A stretch of DNA of 64,000 nt. It comes from Ceratorhiza oryzae-sativae (taxonomy: Eukaryota; Basidiomycota; Agaricomycetes; Cantharellales; Ceratobasidiaceae). The position numbers and the translations under genes are program-made. The notes below the pieces were generated by a model. That model ran no database searches. It was not told the origin of the DNA and saw nothing but the letters and a program-made list of their open reading frames with translations. Numbering within the stretch: the stretch's first letter is position 1; each line of letters opens with the position of its first letter. Shown here one piece after another: positions 1-10,157 of the stretch. The DNA lies in assembly GCA_030998015.1 (NCBI GenBank), contig JARWMV010000247.1, positions 248,001 through 312,000 on the forward strand, written 5' to 3'.

Positions 1-31
1 ACACAATTATAATGCATTAGCAAATCAAACA

Positions 32-803
32 ATGGCTACCAAGTCATTTTCTATTCAATTATCTACCAGGAATGAGCCTCTTGACTTTAAATCAATTCCT
101 GAGGATAAAACTATTACTCTTAAAAAGGTGATGGAATGTCCTTCAGGAACTCATTTCTTGGGAACTAGACCTACAGTAGCTATGGCTAGGGTAGGGAATG
201 AACAAGGCTTAACAGAAATTACTGTTGACTCAGGCTCTGATATCACCTGTCATGAACTGACACACATATATCCACTCTATAATATTTTCTTGATTTACTA
301 CATTTTATGAGATCATCTTCAAAACATACTTGCCTTTTATGGTATATCTGTGTCATGTGACTCAGGGAATGTTCCGGACCAGTAACCAAGATGTATTTCA
401 ACTCCAATGTGAAATTCCACAGTTGTGCAGTTGCTTCTACTGCTTCTATCTCTTATCTGTCGTGACTCACTGTATGGACTTGTTTGTTATGATGTGGCTT
501 GTACTATGTATATAAACCAGGTCAAGTTCGCAGAGGACTCCTCAAGAACTTGACCTCTCGTCGAATACAAGTTCTTTTCTTTTCCTACTCTTTTCCTTGT
601 TGCCTGACTTGTCGTCGTCGACATCACCCTGATTAGCTATAATTTTCTGACTAGCTTGAAACAACCTCCTAAAGAGAAATCTGGCCAAAAGATAAATCTT
701 ATTCAAGTGACTGGTAAAACTAGTATTACAGGATATGTAGTATTAGACTTAACCTTCCCTACTGAGTGTAAAGGTCATGCCTACACAACTAAGGCCAAAC
801 ACT
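32..803 (+). pseudogene. Gypsy A aspartic protease region, split by a solo LTR
   Basis: The first piece (32-247) ends in a retropepsin-like active site reading VDSGSDIT, where the frame is cut by the LTR at 248-623. Downstream, from about 629 to 803, the protease-like frame continues and is then cut again by a second LTR at 804. Removing 248-628 (the LTR plus one copy of the 5-bp duplication) restores the sense of the frame. The start codon at 32 is simply the first ATG in the open frame; the real polyprotein start is probably further upstream, outside the window. Confidence 0.7.
248..623 (+). repeat. Solo LTR (family TGTCATGA) with 5-bp target duplication
   Basis: The 376-bp segment begins TGTCATGAAC and ends GTCGACA. 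It is flanked by a direct repeat TCACC at 243-247 and 624-628, the 5-bp duplication typical of LTR retroelement integration. It sits inside the protease codons of Gypsy A, with no internal retroelement DNA, so it is a solo LTR left by LTR-LTR recombination. Related partial copies lie at 21661-21962 (+) and 23492-23605 (-). Confidence 0.85.
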
Positions 804-1285
804 TGTGAGGCGATGGCAGACCTATAGGCTATAACAGCTGGAGGTCAAACCGCAACGTCTAAGGTTGGACATGCAGGGAGCGAGGGGTTTGGAGCGATGA
901 GACGCAGGGGATAGAGTAGGGGCACTTGTTGCAAAGGCAACTGGGCAAATACCAAATGGCGTGGCGACCACTGGTGAGAGACTGGATGGTAGAACAGGAG
1001 GTCAAGTTCTGAGGCTTAAGGCTCTCAGACTCTCCCTTATATATTCATGGCTGAGGCAGTACAAATCAAATACCAGGACCAATAAGAAGCTAACAGTGCC
1101 ACGTCACTACAGAACATTCTGGTAACACCAAACATTGAGTCAACAACAACAAGGTCACGTGACATGGAGGTAAATAAACCGCATATATCTGAATAAACGG
1201 GACTTGTCCAAAACATTGTAAAAAAGGAAGTTATAAAATATAGAAAATTCATAATAAAATCGTGCTCATGGTCTAGGCCATGACA
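804..1285 (-). repeat. LTR of a second family inserted in Gypsy A
   Basis: Read on the - strand this begins TGTCATGGCC at 1285 and ends near 804. It shares long stretches with the + strand sequence from 63582 to the window end, including the GTTTATTCAGATATATGC segment and the stretch GAGAGTCTGAGAGCC. Joining 803 to 1286 restores the Gypsy A frame without a stop, so no clean target duplication remains. The outer edge at 804 is inferred from the end of coding similarity and the TG...CA rule. Confidence 0.7.
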
Positions 1286-1305
1286 CTGAGGATGGACCTG
1301 TAAAG

Positions 1306-3639
1306 ATGCAGGTAGAAGCCTATGTAGTGAAAGGAATGAAAGTACCTTTCATTCTGGGTAATGACTTTTCTAACCAATATAGAATCTCTTTAGATTGTCT
1401 TTCCTCTCCTAGCAGAATACTCTTTGGCAACTCTGGTAGGTCTGCTGAAGTAATTGAATTAGAAACTGAACCAAGATTGGATGAAGCTGGAAATGTATTC
1501 CAAGTTTACACTAGACCAGACTTCAAGACAAACCTAGAGAGAAGAGCCTTTCACAGGAAAAAATCTTCTAAGAAGAAAGCCTTAAAAAAAGGGCCTGAAG
1601 GTGCTACCCCAGTTAAATTAGATAGGGATGTATTTTTAAAGGCTGAATTCATTACACAAGTGCCTATTCTAGTTGAATTCCAGGAAGGACAGCAAGAAGG
1701 TTTTATTGAAGGTAGTCTAGAAAGTAATAATGGAACTCTGGATGTCCATGGAACTACAGACAGCATCATCACTCCTGATACTAAGACTATTCAGATGACC
1801 AACTTTTCTCAGAGGCCAGTGCATTTACCCAAAGGACATGTCATAGGATATATTCATGACCCCAAGATTGCATTGGATAAAGAAAAAGACTTGCCTGAAG
1901 AACTTAGGAAGGCAGGAGAAGCCAAGGCACATCTAATAAATACTCTTATGAAGGAAGTCAAAGTACCTTCTCCTACTGCTGAAGAGATTGAACTCTCAAA
2001 GCAGCCAGAAGGAGGCCCTAAAACTGCTGAACTGCCTGACCCAGAGCCAGTCCCTAAGGAAAGACTCTTGGCAGAGGTACATTTGGGAGACAATTTGACT
2101 CCAGATCAGAAGAAAAGCTTGCAAAAGGTTGTGAAGAAGAACTTTGAAGCTTTTGGATTAGATGGCAGACTTGGCAATTACCCAGCCAAAGTAGAGATTA
2201 ATCTCAGACCAGGTACAAAGGAAATTGCTTTAACTCCTTATAGGCCAAGTGAAGAAGCTAAGGCTGCTATAGACAAGCAAATAGATCATTGGTTGCACTT
2301 AGGTGTAATTGAGGAATCTAAGAGCCCTTGGGGCTTCCCAGTGCTTGTAGTATGGTGGAATGATAAGTCTTGCTTGTGCATTGATTACAGGAAGCTTAAT
2401 GCAGTAGCTATACCAGATGAATACCCTCTACCTAGGCAACAAGACATCCTTCATTCACTTGAAGGAGCCCAATATCTCAGTACTCTAGATGCTCTAGCAG
2501 GCTTTACCCAACTCCAAATAAAGGATGAGGATAGGCCTAAGACAGCATTTAGATGCCACAGAGGACACTTTCAATTCAGAAGAATGCCTTTTGGATGGAG
2601 AAACAGACCTCCAGTGTTCCAAAGGGTTATGACTGATGTTTTGGCCCCATTCCTATGGATATTTGCTCTAGTGTATATAGATGACATTGTGATATACAGC
2701 AAGTCATTTGAAGACCACTGTGAGCATCTAGACAAAGTATTAAAGGCCATTGCAGACTCTGGATTGACTCTTTCTCCTGGTAAATGCCACCTTGGATATC
2801 AATCTTTGCTCCTTTTAGGACAAAAGGTGTCCAGACTTGGCATGTCTACCCATAAGGAGAAAGTGGAAGGCATTCTACAATTAGAAGAACCTAAGGATAT
2901 ACCTACATTACAAACATTCTTAGGAATGATGACCAACTTTTCAAGTTATATTCCATATTATACTTGGATAGTAGCTCCATTATTTAATCTCTTAAAGAAG
3001 AGTGTCAAGTGGAAATGGGATAAATTGGAATCCCATGCTTTCAAACTAGCTAAGCTAGTCCTAGCCAATGCACCAGTTCTCTCTTACCCAATACCAGGGA
3101 TGCCCTATAGGCTTTATACTGATGCATGTGACTTTGGAATAGCTGCTATCTTACAGCAAATTCAAACCATGAAACTTAAGGACCTGAAAGGAACTAGAGT
3201 TTATGATCAATGTAAGAAAGCTCACCAAGAAGGGTTACCTGTCCCCAGGTATATTACACCTGACTACAAAGGAAAGGTCATCCTGACTGGGGGGGCTGAT
3301 GGTACTGAAACTTTTGACTATGAAGATACTTGGAATGAAGACTTTGAAGAAACTGAAGTACACATAGAGCAAGTCATTGCCTACTGGTCAAGACTTCTCA
3401 AATCAGCTGAGACAAGGTACTCAGCCACTGAGAGAGAAGTTCTAGGTGTAAGAGATGGTCTAGTGAAATTCCACATGTATCTTGAAGGTGCTAAAGTTGT
3501 AGTAGTGTCGGATCATGCTGCCCTTAAATGGAGTAAGACTTACCAAACTGTGAACAGAAGACTATCTGGTTATGGCATAGTAATAGCTGCCTTTCCAGAC
3601 TTAGTAATAGTCCATAGAGCTGGTGTTATGGATCACTAA
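1306..3639 (+). pseudogene. Gypsy A reverse transcriptase-RNase H, truncated
   Basis: A 777-codon frame carries the end of the protease (LGNDF), then a Gypsy-type reverse transcriptase. The RT shows the CIDYRKLNA block, the RRMPFG block and the YIDD catalytic box near residues 457-460. An RNase H domain follows, with YTDACDFG and the EREVLGV and SDHAALKW blocks. The frame stops at VMDH, just where a Gypsy polyprotein should enter the RNase H-integrase linker, because the inverted-repeat unit begins there. ATG 1306 is an internal Met, not a real start. RT motifs are intact, but the element lacks integrase and cannot move by itself. Confidence 0.85.
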
Positions 3640-5324
3640 CATTTTCTATTATTTTAGTCTGCTCTGCCAACCTCAAGCGATGCCTCTGTAATTAAATTGT
3701 GAAATACTTGAATTTGTATGCGCTCTGAATTGTACTATTTTCCATTCCATTAAATAGTACAAATTTCCTGCTCTCCAACACATATTTTATTAAGTTTTTA
3801 CAATAAGATCTCAGAGAGATACAGAGGTTGCAATATTTCCTCTTATCAGGAGATATTGATTACAACATTGCACCGCTCATATCTCGGCAACCGCTTACGC
3901 TATCAAAGCGATCTTGTGCTCTATCGATAGCTAATCTTCGGCGGTATCTGCTGCCCGAAGATCGTCGCGATCCACCGGATCCTCGCGCCGGAATGGCCCG
4001 AAGATCATTAGAATCTTACTGGACCATCAATCAAGATCTAATGACTCCAGTGAGTCAGGAGAGCTTCCCAAATTGATCCAGAAGCTTCTCTGACTCACTT
4101 TATGACTCACTGAGATGTAGCCTCTGTTCATTACATGTATATACTATGATAATACAATCTACAAGCCAATAGCAGGTCTCAGATGCATCAATGCCTTTGA
4201 TCCACACCCTGTCTTTACTCTCTTATCCTATACTGGGCTAGGGTGTACCCCAAGTATAGCAGTACCCTCTTTTGATGATTGCACTGGCATGCATGCATCT
4301 ATTTGGCTCTGGAATGCCCTCCTCAGGGTATAAAAGGACCTCCTCTGAGGCCCTTCCAGACCACCCTCCTCTACTCAACCCAGACCAGTTATTGGATTCT
4401 TTTCTCTTTCTATTTTTCTCTTTTCTATGTGTGATTTCTTATATAACTAGTACTGAGGAATAAAGTACCACATTAGTTATATACTGTCTGAGTCATTGTA
4501 TCTTATATACAGAGATATATAAGGATACAATATTGCCTGATTGAGTGTGACATTAAGTACCAGCTATTAGAGGAAATCTAAGTACCTGTAGCTGAGGAAG
4601 TACATGCATTAGGCAGCCCACCATCTATCCTATAAACTATCACTTAAGTCTAGTATTAAGATTAGTATCAGTTAGTCCAAGCAACTAGGGCTGAACTACA
4701 TTTAAGATATCTAAGGGAACCTGACCATAGTAGTCTTGCTCTTTATACCTATAAATTAGTCAGTTTACACTGTGAAAGATTAAGACTACCTTGAGTGTTA
4801 CTTGATTGCATTGCAACTACTTTGAGCCTTCTTACTCTAGTCTAAGAAGTATTGAGTATGATTAGTGTATACTAACATATCTACATTTGCTTAAGCTCTA
4901 GACATTCAAGTGTACCCTGACCTGTAACAATGATTCTAATGATCTTCAGACCATTCTGGTGCAAGGATCTGGTGGATTGCAATGATCTTTGGGCAGCAGA
5001 TACTGCTGAAGATTAGCTATTGATAGAGCATAAGATTGCTTTGATAGTGTAAGCAGTTGCCAAGATATGAGCAGTGCAATGTTGTAATCAATCTCTCCTG
5101 ATAAGAGGAAATATTGCAACCTCTGTATCTCTCTGAGATCTTATTGTAAAAACTTAATAAAATATGCATTGGAAAGCAGGAAATTTGTACTATTTAATAG
5201 AATGTAAAATAGTACAATTTGGAGCACATAAAAATTCAAGTATTTCACAAATTAATTACAGAGGCATTGCTTGAGGTTGGCAGAGCAGACTAAAATAATA
5301 GAAAATGTTAGTAATCCATAACAC
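3623..5324. repeat. 1.7 kb unit with 393-bp inverted terminal arms
   Basis: Left arm 3623-4015 is the reverse complement of right arm 4932-5324, and both are 393 bp. Most mismatches fall where the left arm has CpG and the right arm has TpG or CpA. The 916-bp interior (4016-4931) has no convincing gene. The left flank is Gypsy A coding DNA and the right flank is Copia coding DNA, so the unit now joins two different retroelements. The outermost 18 bases (GTGTTATGGAT...) overlap Gypsy codons on the left. It could be a non-autonomous TIR transposon or an inverted duplication. Confidence 0.75.
4016..4931. other. Interior of the inverted-repeat unit, no gene seen
   Basis: AT-rich, CpG-poor DNA lies between the two arms. 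No frame with recognisable protein similarity and no internal repeats were seen. Confidence 0.5.
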
Positions 5325-7263
5325 ATCCAGATATGTGGAGCCTGTTTAAGACCATAGAGTGAGCCATGTAGATGTAGGACACATGTGGAGCCATCCTTGT
5401 AGCCAGGAACCTGTAGCATATAGATCTCTTCTTCAACTTGGCCATTGAGGAATGCAGAGACAACATTGAGCTGGTGAATATCCCAGTCATGGATTGCTGC
5501 TAGCACTATCAGTATGCACCAGGAGTCAGCTTGTAAGACATGAGCAACAATCTCATGATAATCAATGCCAAAGCACTGGGCATATCCCTTGACTACCAGA
5601 CAAGACCTATAGCAAGTGATCTCATGGTCCACATTCCATTTGATGGTGTTGAACCAGCCAGGTTTGAGTGGTTTGAACCCTGGTGGTAACTTGACCAGTT
5701 CAAAAGTACCCATCTGTTCAAAGGCAGCCATCTCTTCATCCTGAGCTATAGACCACTTGTCTGCATCCCAGCAAGACAGTGTCTGGTCATAGGATGGATG
5801 ATCATCATCCTCTTGCCTAGTGATCCCAGCATATACATACTTGTGTCATTTGTTCTCAAGTGACAAGTCCTCCTCAGTAAGTGCCATGCCAACAGGTTTC
5901 CCATATTTAGGATAAGCCATGTCATTGTCAGCAGATGGCTTGCCAACACTGTCCAAGTCTGCATAATTAGGTCTTGTTGCTGATGCACTGTGAGTTGGGT
6001 GTGAAGGGCCAAGACCTCCTCCCAGGAGTTGAGTAGGAGTTCCTATAGGTGTAGGAATACAGCTAGATGGACCAGATGACAACTTGGGAATTTTGAGTGG
6101 ACCTAGAGTGGGCTTCCTCTCCTCAGCATTAGGTGCTAACAGAGGTGTATGGGTGGGTTTTGGAGGTGGAGTGAATATTCCAGGGGCAGGAGCTAGTTTT
6201 GACTGCTGTAATGGTGCTGAACTTGGCTGTGAAGTGCCTAACTCCCCCTCAGCAGGTGAAATGGCAGGAGCAAGCTCAAATAGCTCTAGTTCAGTCCAGT
6301 CTGCTCCCCCTGATTTAGGATGTGGTGGGAAAATGACATTTCAGGACTTGAGGATTTGGCATGTATCCTGCTTGTAGTAGTGCCAGGCAGTAGAGTTGTC
6401 AGCAAAACCAGTGAAGCAATATTTCTTGGATTTGACATCCAACTTCCTGTTAGAGCCACTTTGGTCCAACACCCAACACTCAGCACCAAATTCCTGCAGG
6501 TTGCCAACATGTGGTTTGCAACCATAAAAGTACTCATTGGGGGTAACATTGCCAAGTGTGTCAGTTGGGGATCTGTTGGCAATATAGACCATATATGCAA
6601 TGGCCTCCTGCCAGAGAAAGCAAGGTAACTGCTGCACAAAAATCTGTGCCCAAGCTCCTTCAACCAGTGTGCAGTTTTTGCACTCAGCAACTCCATTCTG
6701 TGCAGATGAGTATGGTGCAGTTTCTTCAAGGATGGTGCCTTGTGAGGCAGCACAAGATTTAAGAGTTTTATTGACAAACTCCTTTCTGTTGTCAGAACAG
6801 ACCTGTTTGAGCTTCTTTCCCAGCTGAGTAAGGATAAGAGCTTCATACACCTTGTAGTGCTTGAGAATGTCATTGGTGGATTTCATAAAACCAGTGGTGG
6901 TGAAGTGGGAGTGCATGTTGGTAAAGGTGACAAAATAAAGATTGCCTTGTAGAGAAGCAGTCCTAGCAGGCCCCCAGACATCTGTGACAGTGAGATTGCC
7001 AACAGAGTCATATGTGGTCTCTGATTCCTGGGGGAATGCAGCAACATGATGCTTGGCCTGAACACAAGCCTTGCAAAAATAATTCCAGGGAGAGTCTTTG
7101 TCCACCCTCATTCCATTGACCATATTTTTGTCAACCAGACGCTCCAGTGTGCCCTGGCTGATGCAGCCCATGATCCTATGCCAGTCTTCCCAGCTCTTCA
7201 TGCCATCCATATCTCCTCAAGCAACAGTAGCCTGGGTAGACATGATGACAGTGATGTCCATCC
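5325..7263 (-). pseudogene. Copia integrase and partial reverse transcriptase
   Basis: Frames at 7210-6341 and 5731-5325 encode a GAG-pre-integrase segment, an integrase core (DVWGP, SDNRKEF, and the SSAQNGVAE block with the catalytic Glu) and an RVT_2-type reverse transcriptase. The RT motif A, normally LDVxSAFLNG, reads QLNVVSAFLNG here, so the catalytic Asp is Asn, a G-to-A type change. The YxDD box is absent because the element is cut after the SLYGLKQAP block. Stops and frame changes between 6341 and 5746 confirm it is dead. Confidence 0.8.
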
Positions 7264-7268
7264 AGTAT
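7264..7268 (+). repeat. Target-site duplication of Gypsy B (left copy)
   Basis: AGTAT directly precedes the LTR. The identical AGTAT follows the other LTR at 17645-17649. Confidence 0.95.
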
Positions 7269-7848
7269 TGTTGTGACCCTCTGGAGGCTCCCTTGTGGAG
7301 CACTTAAGTAGTGGCTGCGTTGACGGTTTGGCGCTATGCAGTATGTATTGAGCATTCTAGTTACAGTTTTTTGCTATGGTCTATGGTGGTTGACAAGATA
7401 AAGCAAGCTGAGGTGTTCAGTCTTGCTTTACTCCCCTTATATACATGTGACTGTGGTTGCTGCAGTGGCCCCTCTTTCCTAAGCGCTGTCTATAGCAGTT
7501 ATAGGTTCTATATTGTACTAGGTCTTAGGTAATTGTTTATCCTAAGTTTGTGCGGCTCCGAATCTTATAGAGCCGCGCAAGGTCCGAGGGTCATGTGACC
7601 TTTTGGACTTAAGCACCTGGCGCTTAATCGCTGGATAAGCGCCAAGGTCACGTGACAACTCGCTCCTCGCTCCAGGTAACATGGGAGAGAAACGCTGGGG
7701 CGAGTTCAGGGTAACCACCGGCGCTTAATCGTTGGGTAAGCGCCGAGATCACGTGATCCTGTTTATGGTTTGTTCCGCTTTGGGAAAAATGCCATAAATC
7801 TGTACAATATTCGGTTGTTAGGTTATGTCTGCTAGGCAGGTCATAACA
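7269..7848 (-). repeat. 3' LTR of Gypsy B
   Basis: 580 bp, TGTTATGACC...GGTCACAACA on the - strand. It is about 97% identical to 17066-17644. It contains a TATATA stretch near 7439 and several CACGTGA/CATGTGACC sites, the same motif class that fills the spacer at 9530-10050. Confidence 0.95.
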
Positions 7849-7866
7849 TTATCCCCCCCTTTGGAC
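7849..7866 (-). other. Polypurine tract of Gypsy B
   Basis: On the - strand, AAAGGGGGGATAA abuts the 3' LTR start. This is the expected plus-strand primer position. It confirms that the 3' LTR is the one at 7269-7848 and that everything up to 17065 belongs to the same integrated element. Confidence 0.85.
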
Positions 7867-7922
7867 ATGTCTTGGGGGATCTTGAGGCATGTTTCTTTTC
7901 TGGGTTCTAAAAGTTTCTAAAA

Positions 7923-8053
7923 GGTATCTCATATATCGAGGAGGTTAAGGGCGCTGGACTCAAACCAACAACCTTCCGTTCAATGTGTAATTGCTCAGCT
8001 AGGAGATGATGAGTCAGGCTAGACCCCTTAACCTCTACGCTACATGAGATTGC
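7923..8053. repeat. Long hairpin with a Pol III B-box-like core
   Basis: Arms of about 29 bp (7923-7952 and 8025-8053) share ATCTCAT and GAGGTTAAGGG blocks in inverted orientation. On the - strand the inner part contains TAGCGTAGAGG (A-box-like) and GGTTTGAGTCC (B-box-like, one C-to-T from consensus), with a five-pair stem around the latter. No full tRNA cloverleaf can be drawn. It lies between the Rep stop codon and the polypurine tract. Confidence 0.4.
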
Positions 8054-8145
8054 TTTCTCCTTGCTTATTTCCTTGTTTAAGCTTACTTCTCGACACATGG
8101 TCTGAGAATAAAACAGCTTATGCAAAGATAATTTATTTTTATTCT

Positions 8146-9473
8146 TTAAGGAAAAACAAAAAATGGCTTCCCTCCTGAGTATACCCAGTCTACGTTTTTG
8201 GATACCCATAGGTCCCCTTCTTCCCCCTCTATGTCCATCCAACACTTCATTATGGCCGACCGGCTATTCCCCAGGATCACCATCGGCCGTACCTTCATTG
8301 ACTTCACATGAGCATATCTGCCTGTGAAGTCTGCCTCGTACTGGCTCAGGGCTTTGAGCGAGTACTTCCCGTTTGACTGGACCATGTCATCCAGGATCCA
8401 GATGTTGGCATCCTCCGACAGATTCCCCACGTTCCAGACATTGCACATCCGGCTATGGGAGCCCTTGGATCGCGCATACGCCGTCTTCCCAGTTCCTGTT
8501 TCACCTTCAATCACCAGGATGCGATGGCGCACGCCCCTCCCTCTCTTCTCAGCCTCTTCTGCAAACCATTGGTCCGCCCTGTCGATGTGCACCTGGTCTT
8601 CTGGGGCTTCCAACTCCACCGGGATTGCAGGCATGCATCCCCGGTCCTCCTTATATGTGTACTCAGCATATGCTCGTACCGAGTTCCACGTTGTCACCAT
8701 CTGGAGGGGGTGCAGGCGCTTGAATGCCTGGTAGTACTCTTTTTTCGTTGCCAAGGCAACAATCTCCGCCCCATCCTCCAGGTCTGCCTCTGCCCTCAAC
8801 CTTTTCCTGCCCTTTCCCTTCACCAGGATTTCCTCCAACCTTTCCGAGGTCAGGTCCCCTGCCATCAGCTCCTCTACCTCCTCGCCGTTAGCTCCGACAT
8901 CCTTCCAGAGGTAGTTGAAAGCCTCCCTTGCAGGGTTGCCTCCTGGTCCATCCTTGAGGTCCTTCAGCAGGATGTTGGGGTGTTGCCCCTCGAAGTCCCA
9001 GAACCAGGTGTTCTGGGTGTTCCAGCTGCCCTTCCGCTCCTGACTGATGGAGAGGGCGTGGACATGGAGGGGCCAGGCCGGGTCGTAGTTCGGTTCCTCA
9101 GGGTTGTGGCATTCCACCACTGCCAAAGTCGCCCAATGATTTGGCTGTTGGCGGCAGAACGCCTCGTATCAGGCGACGAGCCCACTTGAGGGCTGATCTT
9201 GTAGCTTCGACCAGGTCAGCAGCACCGCCCTGGTCTGGACGGAACCAAGGGGCTGGCGCGGTTTCGGTCAGCTCTTCGGACCCTCGATCTGTCGGCGTAG
9301 GCCACATAGAAGCGGGTGAGGGGGCTCGGCTTGATACCGAGGGCGTTGGCAATGGCAACGCCGACCTCCGCCCTTCGCTTGATCCACTTGGCTGGGGTGT
9401 TGCCGCATTCGATCCATTTCCGCTTAGCATTGTTTACAGTTTTAGAGGTATTTGGGGACTGGGAAGAGAGCAT
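8146..9473 (-). CDS. Rep-like protein: HUH endonuclease plus SF3 helicase (CRESS-DNA type)
   Basis: The open frame 9168-8146 shows, in order, motif II with the HUH pair as LHVHAL (9058-9066), the HPNI block, motif III with catalytic Tyr as YLWKD (8899-8919), Walker A GETGTGKT (about 8480-8506), Walker B WILDDM (about 8385-8402) and motif C VILGNSRS. This combination is that of rolling-circle Rep proteins of circular ssDNA replicons (geminivirus/genomovirus-like) and of their genomic relatives. No ATG begins the conserved part. An upstream exon from ATG 9473, with a TATATA about 40 nt before it, is likely, joined near the CAACAG acceptor at about 9145. That splice is not proven, and motif I is only weakly visible (RFYVAYAD). 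The helicase-endonuclease body has no internal stop. It lies inside Gypsy B. Confidence 0.78.
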
Positions 9474-9504
9474 GAGAGTGCAGGTTATCTCGGGCCTTGT
9501 GCTT

Positions 9505-9516
9505 GTCTATATAAGC
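9505..9516 (-). promoter_or_regulatory. TATA-like element before the Rep gene
   Basis: GCTTATATAGAC on the - strand lies about 40 nt upstream of ATG 9473. It suggests that the Rep gene has its own Pol II promoter rather than being part of the polyprotein transcript. Confidence 0.5.
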
Positions 9517-9589
9517 TGCAAGGTCCATTTTGATTGTCACATGACTCCGTCTTTCATTTGTTGTGATCACATGACCTTATTTCAGTGAT

Positions 9590-9721
9590 GACGCATCTCC
9601 AAGGGGTGCCCTTCCATCCATTCCCCCGCATCAGCCTTAAACCTTGCTGCGCTTGGGGCCTCCGCTCCTCCACTCTGGTCGGTGCCCCCTCTCCGACCCC
9701 TCCAGTAGTTCAGGGGATAGC
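9590..9721 (+). repeat. 131-bp direct repeat, copy 1
   Basis: Begins GACGCATCTCCAAGGGGTG and ends AGGGGATAGC. About 88% identical to copy 2 at 9850-9980; several of the differences are CpG transitions. Confidence 0.9.
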
Positions 9722-9849
9722 GGCCATATTATGTGACATTGTCTGGGTCACGTGACCTTGTTGTTTTCTTGTCTGCTTGGGACACATGTTCGCTTCATGT
9801 CACATGACTTGTTTGTTTTCTTGCTTGTCCTTGTATGTCTTTCCCTTGT

Positions 9850-9980
9850 GACGCATCTCCAAGGGGTGCCCTCCCATCCGTTCCTCCGCGTCGGCCTTGA
9901 TCCTCGCTACACTCGGGGCCTCCGCTCCCCCACTTTGGTCAGTGCCCCCTCTCCGACCCCTCCGGTAGTTAGGGGATAGC
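9850..9980 (+). repeat. 131-bp direct repeat, copy 2
   Basis: Same limits and orientation as 9590-9721. The unit spacing is 260 bp. GC-rich, unlike the old repeats around Gypsy B. Confidence 0.9.
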
Positions 9981-10157
9981 AAATGCTCATGTGACCAAGC
10001 TAGGTCACGTGGCATCTTGTTGTTCTGCTCAGTTGGGGGTCACGTGATGTTGTGTCTTCCGGTCAAGTTTGTTTTGGTGTTTGTGCAGGTTATGGTCCTG
10101 CCTTGTTGATATAATCTCCCCACCCTTGTGGGCCTTTTCATCAACCTCTATTCAATT

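Larger units (their letters stand above)
1..3639 (+). mobile_element. Ty3/Gypsy element A, broken 5' and 3', no intact LTR pair
   Basis: Remains of a Gypsy polyprotein run left to right. A Gag/protease-side piece lies at 32-247, a protease continuation at about 629-803, and a long RT-RNase H frame at 1306-3639. The pieces are separated by two LTR insertions (248-623 and 804-1285), and the protein frame resumes sensibly after each. The integrase and 3' LTR are missing, because coding sequence stops where the inverted-repeat unit at 3623-5324 begins. The DNA is AT-rich with very few CpG, as expected of old methylated repeats. This is a dead element, and its true left end lies outside the window. 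Confidence 0.85.
9530..10050. promoter_or_regulatory. Divergent spacer with repeated CACGTGAC/CACATGAC sites
   Basis: The spacer lies between the divergent Rep (-) and Cys-rich (+) genes. Sites of the form TCACATGAC, GGTCACGTGACC or CATGTGACC recur near 9538, 9567, 9733, 9748, 9799, 9988, 10005 and 10037. Two copies of a 131-bp repeat lie among them. Candidate roles are a shared bidirectional promoter, transcription-factor E-boxes, or Rep-binding iterons. The same motif class also occurs in the Gypsy B LTRs. Confidence 0.5.

Noticed and set aside
804..1285. ACACT target duplication for this LTR
   Set aside because: ACACT occurs on both sides, but using it would make the LTR start CATGG and would leave the host frame shifted.
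5252..5324. Copia coding continuing below 5325
   Set aside because: The frame there runs into the inverted arm shared with 3623-4015 and no longer resembles RT.
7923..8053. A genuine tRNA gene
   Set aside because: A T-arm-like stem and B-box are present, but no acceptor and D-arm pairing could be made; kept only as a hairpin.
8455..9189. Long + strand frame opposite the Rep gene
   Set aside because: It mirrors the GC-rich Rep coding strand, lacks any motif, and the - strand frame carries a full set of Rep motifs.
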